From contig NZ_MCUW01000056.1 of assembly GCF_002873335.1 (NCBI RefSeq), forward strand, positions 1-10,379: a stretch of DNA of 10,379 bases, in the 5' to 3' direction. The stretch comes from Vibrio sp. 10N.286.49.B1 (GTDB lineage Bacteria > Pseudomonadota > Gammaproteobacteria > Enterobacterales > Vibrionaceae). The notes under the pieces were generated by a model. The model did no database searches and was not told the DNA's origin. It saw nothing but the letters and a program-made list of their open reading frames with translations. Position numbers and translations under genes: made by a program. Positions 6,656 to 10,379 of the stretch are shown here, piece by piece; position 1 is the first letter of the stretch; the number at the start of each line of letters is the position of its first letter.

Positions 6656-6693
6656 AAAAATAAAGCTAGAGTTCAGACTCTAGCTTTATTTTT
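6656..6693. terminator. Long bidirectional terminator, partly inside the lipoprotein gene
   Basis: AAAAATAAAGCTAGAGT (6656-6672) and its exact complement (6677-6693) form a 17-bp perfect stem with a TCAG loop. On the plus strand the core stem is followed by TTTATTTTTT, and on the minus strand by TTTATTTTTATTT, so it should stop transcription from both the winged-helix gene and the converging lipoprotein gene. The stem encodes the last residues and stop codon of the latter. Confidence 0.9.
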
Positions 6694-7037
6694 TGGCAAT
6701 GGTAAGCGGTGCCAAATAAGGTTACTGATGTCTGAAAATCAACGGGAGAAAGCAGCAGTACCGTATTGGCATCTATGGCCGTTGCGTTATTTTTGATGTC
6801 ATTCATTGCGCCCCTTACCATCGCACTATTTGTAAAAAATAAAGAGTTATACCAATGACCTTCAGACCCAGTTACTTCACCTTTCCATCGACAATCTGAC
6901 ATCGTCAGGTCTTGATCCAAGCGCAATATTACGGTTTCAGATTGGGTTGATAGCTTGTGAGTGGGTGACACACAACCAGATAGAATGCTGACGGCGATCA
7001 TGACAAGCATTGTGTTCTGTTTGCTAATAAAAGACAT
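6666..7037 (-). CDS. Small lipoprotein, DUF4156-like (YjeI type)
   Basis: A 123-residue predicted lipoprotein of unknown function. The signal peptide has K6 and a hydrophobic core and ends in lipobox LSGC, with C22 as lipidation site; V23 at +2 is not the inner-membrane retention signal Asp, so outer-membrane sorting is likely. The mature part shows the pattern of the DUF4156/YjeI family: a cysteine (C49, DCRWKGEVTGS), RGAMNDIKNNATAIDANTVL at 75-94, and GTAYHC near the end (C114). C49 and C114 probably form a periplasmic disulfide. Its start overlaps the DUF2956 stop by 14 bases, so the two genes are one transcript with likely coupled translation. The last eight codons and the stop lie in the shared terminator. 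Confidence 0.78.
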   Translation of the reverse strand: MSFISKQNTMLVMIAVSILSGCVSPTHKLSTQSETVILRLDQDLTMSDCRWKGEVTGSEGHWYNSLFFTNSAMVRGAMNDIKNNATAIDANTVLLLSPVDFQTSVTLFGTAYHCQKIKLESEL

Positions 7038-7371
7038 ACGTTATAAATCCTATCCAGCTAACAGCAAGTAAACACCAAGGAAGAATCGAAGCGATGAAAG
7101 GTGTCGGGGTGTTTGACTCCGCAACGTCATTGTGACTGTCGACAGCTGTCGTTACAGGTTTGAGTTTTTCTCTCTTTTGTTTTTTTAGCGCCCTATCTGC
7201 CTGACGTTTTTTTTCTTTTTGTTGTTTTTTATACAGTGCAATTCCTTTTTCAATACCTTGGGCGACAATTCGTGTCTGTTCTTTGGTTTGACCAGGTTTC
7301 TGTGTGGATTTTGCAATTCGCATTGCTTCTTGTTGTGTCTCGACTGAAGGGACAGGCTGTTGGTTTTTCAT
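7024..7371 (-). CDS. DUF2956 protein, basic with C-terminal membrane anchor
   Basis: A 115-residue protein matching the DUF2956 family known from Vibrio and relatives; function is unknown. Residues 1-75 are hydrophilic and very basic, with a Lys/Gln-rich helical segment at about 45-72 (KKQQKEKKRQADRALKKQKR) likely to be a helix or coiled coil. A linker follows, then one hydrophobic helix at about 92-115 (ILPWCLLAVSWIGFITYVF) ends the chain. There is no signal peptide, so it would be tail-anchored in the inner membrane with the basic part in the cytoplasm. The ribosome binding site is weak (GAGTAAG). It is first of a two-gene operon with the lipoprotein and divergent from the DUF2919 gene. Confidence 0.8.
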   Translation of the reverse strand: MKNQQPVPSVETQQEAMRIAKSTQKPGQTKEQTRIVAQGIEKGIALYKKQQKEKKRQADRALKKQKREKLKPVTTAVDSHNDVAESNTPTPFIASILPWCLLAVSWIGFITYVFY

Positions 7372-7400
7372 AACTTACTCGTTAATACGTTTTCTTTATT

Positions 7401-7461
7401 TTATCACAATGTCGTGCTGGATCTTGAATACTCCTGTAGTCAGCTCAATATATTGTGATAA
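7401..7461. promoter_or_regulatory. Divergent promoter region of DUF2956 and DUF2919 with inverted repeat
   Basis: TTATCACAAT (7401-7410) and its exact complement ATTGTGATAA (7452-7461) flank the centre of the 111-bp gap. Each reads TGTGATAA toward its own gene, which could act as an extended -10 for each direction. On the plus strand TTGAAT (7424-7429) is a possible -35, with AATATA 17 bp on. On the minus strand TTCAAG precedes GATAAA by 17 bp. The repeat could equally be a regulator site. Confidence 0.35.
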
Positions 7462-7482
7462 GCACCCAGCAGAGAAATAAAT

Positions 7483-7977
7483 ATGCGTTATGCATTAGAA
7501 CGATACGACAAAGATGGCTTTTTGAAAGCCCCCGTTTGGTTATGGCTAGGATGGTTTTTTCTGACGCGAGCATGGGTGGTATTTATTGTCGCTGGCGCAA
7601 GCCGAAATGACGGGGTCACGATTTTGGAGTATGTCTACCCGGATCAAAAAATGCTCTATCTAGGGTTGGCTATGGGGCTGCCCATTGTTGTATCTATGTG
7701 GTTAATTGGTTTAAGAAAACCAGAGACAAAAAAAATTAATCGCATGGTCAATTACTGTAAGCCAATCACGCTCATTGTCGTTATTGGGCAGTTGATACAA
7801 ACCATTTACCTTGTTAATTTACAACACTGGGGATTTAGCTGGGCCAATGCGATTACGTTGGTGTTACTACTCTGGTTTGCCATTTATTTAGCCAACAGTC
7901 GCAGTGTCGTCGATTGTTTGGCAATACCCGTTGATATCCGTCCCGTTACTGATCAGAATCATAACTCCGCTGACTAG
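7483..7977 (+). CDS. DUF2919 inner membrane protein (YfeZ-like)
   Basis: A 164-residue membrane protein of the DUF2919 family, to which E. coli YfeZ belongs; function is unknown. It opens with the family pattern YDKDGFLKAPVWLWLGWFFLTRAW. Four transmembrane helices are visible at about residues 17-38, 57-77, 94-112 and 120-137, with a positively charged loop (LRKPETKK) between the second and third and a polar C-terminal tail. It lies 35 bases before the DyP peroxidase gene on the same strand. In E. coli yfeZ likewise lies next to yfeX, so the pair is conserved and may act in one process, for instance heme handling at the membrane; that last point is inference. Confidence 0.85.
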   Translation: MRYALERYDKDGFLKAPVWLWLGWFFLTRAWVVFIVAGASRNDGVTILEYVYPDQKMLYLGLAMGLPIVVSMWLIGLRKPETKKINRMVNYCKPITLIVVIGQLIQTIYLVNLQHWGFSWANAITLVLLLWFAIYLANSRSVVDCLAIPVDIRPVTDQNHNSAD

Positions 7978-8012
7978 TTGAAAATACACTGAGAAAAAAT
8001 AGAGGAACTCGC

Positions 8013-8915
8013 ATGTCTTTACCACAAAGTGCCATTATTCCAGAAGCGGAACCTTTCGCGCTGTACACACAATTGAAAGTGAACCAACATCCGCAACAGG
8101 TGCTTACCGCATTACAATCGCTACCTCAACTAGTGGACGACTTAAATCAATCGCAACCCGATGCAGCACTGACATTGTCGTTGGCGTTTAGCCATCAATT
8201 TTGGACGGGACTGACACAAGCGATGCCCAGTGAACTCAAAGTTTTTCCTGAGTTAGGGGAGGGTGAAGTTCATGCGCCATCTAGCGACGTGGATGTATTA
8301 ATTCACTGTCATTCTAAGCGTCACGATTTGCATTTCTATGTCCTACGTAAACTGATGTCTCAAATTGCAGATTCAGTCACCATTGTCGACGAGACGCAAG
8401 GGTTTCGTTTTATGGATTCAAGAGACATGACGGACTTTATTGATGGGACGGAAAACCCTAAAAATGAAAAACGTACAGAGGTTGCCATCATTAACGATGG
8501 TGAGCTTGCTGGTGGTAGTTATGTCATGGTGCAACGCTTTGAGCACAACGTACCCGCTTGGAATCGTCTCAACGTGTCTGCACAAGAAAAAGTGATAGGC
8601 CGAACGAAGCTTGACTCCATTGAGCTAGACGATGTTCCCGCGGCTTCTCACGTTGGTCGCGTTGATCTTAAAGAAGACGGCGTTGGTTTGAAAATTGTTC
8701 GCCATAGCTTGCCATACGGCAGTGTCAGTGGTGCACACGGGCTGCTATTTATTGCATACTGCAACACGGTCCATAATTTCGACGCTATGTTAGAAAGCAT
8801 GTACGGCGTCACTGATGGTAAAACGGATCAGCTGTTGCGTTTCACCAAAGCGGTGACGGGGGCGTACTTCTTTGCACCATCACAGGCGATGCTTGCGACG
8901 CTAAGCGTTAAATAA
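8013..8915 (+). CDS. yfeX: DyP-type heme peroxidase (YfeX family)
   Basis: A dye-decolorising peroxidase of the cytoplasmic YfeX branch (300 residues; E. coli YfeX 299), which uses heme b and peroxide to oxidise porphyrinogens and other reductants. The ferredoxin-like halves, proximal ligand H213 (PAASHVGRVD) and distal R230 (KIVRHSLPYGS) are visible, as is distal D144 in TDFIDGTENP. The signature GxxDG normally opens with glycine; here it is D141, giving DxxDG (codon GAC). All other parts, including TDVDV-like SDVDVLIHCH and the conserved GKTDQLLRFTKAVTGAYFFAPS C-terminus, are regular, so activity is likely but may be altered. There is no signal peptide or Tat motif. AGAGGA lies six bases before the ATG. 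It follows the DUF2919 gene, probably as an operon. Confidence 0.95.
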   Translation: MSLPQSAIIPEAEPFALYTQLKVNQHPQQVLTALQSLPQLVDDLNQSQPDAALTLSLAFSHQFWTGLTQAMPSELKVFPELGEGEVHAPSSDVDVLIHCHSKRHDLHFYVLRKLMSQIADSVTIVDETQGFRFMDSRDMTDFIDGTENPKNEKRTEVAIINDGELAGGSYVMVQRFEHNVPAWNRLNVSAQEKVIGRTKLDSIELDDVPAASHVGRVDLKEDGVGLKIVRHSLPYGSVSGAHGLLFIAYCNTVHNFDAMLESMYGVTDGKTDQLLRFTKAVTGAYFFAPSQAMLATLSVK

Positions 8916-8936
8916 CGAGCTCACCTATTAATACTG

Positions 8937-8974
8937 GGTTTCTTGTGAAGCAATATTATTGACAGCAAGAAACC
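8937..8974 (+). terminator. Hairpin downstream of the DyP gene
   Basis: GGTTTCTTG (8937-8945) pairs with CAAGAAACC (8966-8974), a perfect 9-bp stem with a 20-base loop, 21 bases after the stop codon. No T-run follows, so it is at best a transcript 3'-end protector or a Rho-assisted stop. Confidence 0.4.
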
Positions 8975-9008
8975 TACATTGACCCCTCCTCCCGCCTCAC
9001 TCTTTCTC

Positions 9009-9035
9009 TTAAGTTTTTTTCAAGCTTGCCGATAG
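9009..9035 (+). promoter_or_regulatory. Sigma-28 (FliA) promoter of the flagellin gene
   Basis: TTAAGTTT (9009-9016), an 11-bp spacer and GCCGATAG (9028-9035) match the FliA consensus TAAAGTTT-N11-GCCGATAA at seven of eight bases in each half. The ATG lies 30 bases after the -10. This places the gene in the late, FliA-dependent flagellar class. A C/T-rich run (8982-9010) precedes it. I see no sigma-54 site. Confidence 0.85.
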
Positions 9036-9065
9036 GTTTAATAATCACCTTATCTGTGGATAGCT

Positions 9066-10202
9066 ATGTCGATTACTGTCAATACCAATGTGAGTGCAAT
9101 GATGGCGCAGAATCAGCTCCATAAAGCGACTCAATCCTTAAACCAATCCCTAGAAAGGTTGGCATCAGGCAGTCGTATTAACAGCGCTAAAGATGATGCC
9201 GCGGGCCTACAGATTTCCAATCGATTAGAAGCACAGATCTCTGGATTAGGTGTGGCACAGCGCAATGCCAATGATGGTATTTCTATTATGCAGACTGCAG
9301 AAGGCGCGATGAACGAGACATCTCAGCTCTTGCAGCGCATGCGTGATTTGTCATTGCAATCCTCGAACGGCGCTAACTCACCCGATGACAGGCGTGCCTT
9401 ACAAGAGGAGTTTACTGCACTTAATGATGAACTCAACCGCATCGCGGAAACGACCTCTTTTGGTGGTAGAAAGCTACTGAACGGTCAGTTTGGCAGTTCA
9501 TCATTTCAAATTGGATCGGGTGCAGGAGAAGCACTGCAAATTGAACTGAAAAGTATGCGCACTGATCAGCTACAAATGGGGGGCGTCGCCTACCAAGCTA
9601 CCAAAGGTGCGCCGGATATGTGGCGTGTTGATCCAAATCAGCAAACTTTTAGCTTTAGTTATCAAGATTCAATTGGACGAGACATCACCCAAACTATTGA
9701 GGCAAAACCCGGCGATGATATTGAACAGGTAGCGACGTATATTAACGGCCAAACCCAAGTGTTATCCGCGTCAGTCAATGAGCATGGTCAGCTACAACTG
9801 TTTGCTGATTCAGATCGTGTCACTAGTGAAGTCACTTTTTCGGGGGCGTTGGCAGAAGAACTCAACGTTGAGACTCGCGGCCGATTGACCGTCGACGATC
9901 TGTCGATTGGTTCTGTCGGAGGGGCGCAAATGTCCATATCGGTAATAGACAAGGCTATAAAATTTGTTGATAGCCACCGTGCGGAATTGGGCGCGAATCA
10001 GAATCGCCTTGGGCATACTATTAATAACCTAGCCAATATGGAAGAAAACTTATCGGTATCACAAGGGCGGATTCGTGATACTGATTATGCCAAAGAAACG
10101 ACACAGATGATTAAGCAACAAATTCTGCAACAGGTCAGTACAACGATATTGGCACAGGCGAAGCAATCGCCCAGCCTCGCCATGACATTACTCCAATCAT
10201 AG
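9066..10202 (+). CDS. Polar flagellin
   Basis: A filament subunit exported by the flagellar type III system; no cleaved signal. At 378 residues it has the length of Vibrio polar flagellins. The N-terminal D0/D1 region (1 to about 165) opens [17 protein letters not shown] and includes [26 protein letters not shown] and [12 protein letters not shown], the segment recognised by TLR5 in related flagellins. A variable domain with a flagellin-IN-like fold spans about 170-275. The C-terminal D1/D0 region ends with [25 protein letters not shown] and MTLLQS. There is no cysteine. In V. cholerae the flagellin beside the DyP gene is, from memory, flaE of the flaEDB group, but naming differs between species, so I give no symbol. 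The Shine-Dalgarno is weak (GTGGATAG). A sigma-28 promoter precedes it. Confidence 0.95.
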   Translation: MSITVNTNVSAMMAQNQLHKATQSLNQSLERLASGSRINSAKDDAAGLQISNRLEAQISGLGVAQRNANDGISIMQTAEGAMNETSQLLQRMRDLSLQSSNGANSPDDRRALQEEFTALNDELNRIAETTSFGGRKLLNGQFGSSSFQIGSGAGEALQIELKSMRTDQLQMGGVAYQATKGAPDMWRVDPNQQTFSFSYQDSIGRDITQTIEAKPGDDIEQVATYINGQTQVLSASVNEHGQLQLFADSDRVTSEVTFSGALAEELNVETRGRLTVDDLSIGSVGGAQMSISVIDKAIKFVDSHRAELGANQNRLGHTINNLANMEENLSVSQGRIRDTDYAKETTQMIKQQILQQVSTTILAQAKQSPSLAMTLLQS

Positions 10203-10244
10203 GTCGGGCATTCGACCTAACGCTAAAGAACTTTAGGCTTTTTT
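10200..10244 (+). terminator. Flagellin terminator, two tandem hairpins
   Basis: TAGGTCG (10200-10206, starting with the stop codon) pairs with CGACCTA (10213-10219). A second stem at 10222-10238 (GCTAA...TTAGGC, one bulge) is followed at once by T6 (10239-10244). The second hairpin with its T-run is the likely intrinsic terminator; the first may protect the transcript end. Confidence 0.7.
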
Positions 10245-10325
10245 AGTAAAAACTTCTGCTTTTCCTTACTTCATCACACTCCATGTTGTTAGCCATTAAA
10301 AAACGTAATTATCTTAAAAAAAAAC

Positions 10326-10352
10326 TCAAGTAATTGCTTTGTAAGACGATAA
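10326..10352 (+). promoter_or_regulatory. Second sigma-28-type promoter, for a gene beyond the window
   Basis: TCAAGTAA (10326-10333), an 11-bp spacer and GACGATAA (10345-10352) repeat the architecture of the flagellin promoter upstream; the -10 matches GCCGATAA at seven of eight. A run of nine A (10316-10324) sits just upstream, like an UP element. The window ends in the leader, so the gene, probably another flagellin, is not visible. Confidence 0.6.
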
Positions 10353-10379
10353 AGAAAGTAACTTTGAGAGAACTACTTG

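Noticed and set aside
9810..10016. Minus-strand open frame inside the flagellin gene
   Set aside because: Antisense shadow of the conserved C-terminal flagellin region.
1..10379. Mobile element, phage, toxin-antitoxin, CRISPR or defence system
   Set aside because: No transposase, integrase, terminal inverted repeats, regular spacer arrays or known defence motifs; gene order is that of a conserved chromosomal region.

Overview
The window looks like chromosomal core DNA of a Vibrionaceae gammaproteobacterium, most probably Vibrio or a close relative. The evidence is gene content and order: bcp-gcvR / dapA-bamC / yffB-dapE, then a DUF2919 gene with a YfeX-type DyP peroxidase, then a Vibrio-style polar flagellin. 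The individual proteins also read closest to Vibrio versions from memory. I see no insertion sequence, phage gene, integrase, CRISPR array, tRNA or rRNA, and no clear sign of recent transfer.

Layout from left to right: (1) bcp (thiol peroxidase) and gcvR (glycine-cleavage repressor) lie on the minus strand, divergent from dapA-bamC on the plus strand. The 287-bp gcvR/dapA gap holds two overlapping face-to-face promoters. (2) dapA (lysine/DAP synthesis) and the BAM-complex lipoprotein gene bamC form a plus-strand operon with a hairpin between them. They end at a bidirectional terminator shared with (3) a minus-strand operon, yffB - dapE - M15 peptidase - DUF2897 small membrane protein. The two operons therefore bring together dapA, dapE and a probable cell-wall peptide peptidase around the meso-diaminopimelate branch. 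(4) A small winged-helix protein gene (plus strand) has a strong ribosome binding site and three evenly spaced palindromes upstream. It converges on a lipoprotein/DUF2956 gene pair, and a long bidirectional terminator is built into the end of the lipoprotein gene. (5) DUF2956 is divergent from a DUF2919 membrane protein gene and a DyP heme peroxidase gene. (6) A flagellin gene follows with a near-consensus sigma-28 promoter and terminator. A second sigma-28-type promoter at the very end of the window implies a further flagellar gene, probably another flagellin, just outside.

I do not see a convincing new multi-gene system. The points most worth a second look are local: a leaderless M15 peptidase tied to dapE, the palindrome array before the winged-helix gene, a DyP peroxidase whose GxxDG motif reads DxxDG, a terminator inside a coding sequence, and phased repeats before bcp. 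All promoter, operator and terminator calls are by eye, without folding energies or database searches.
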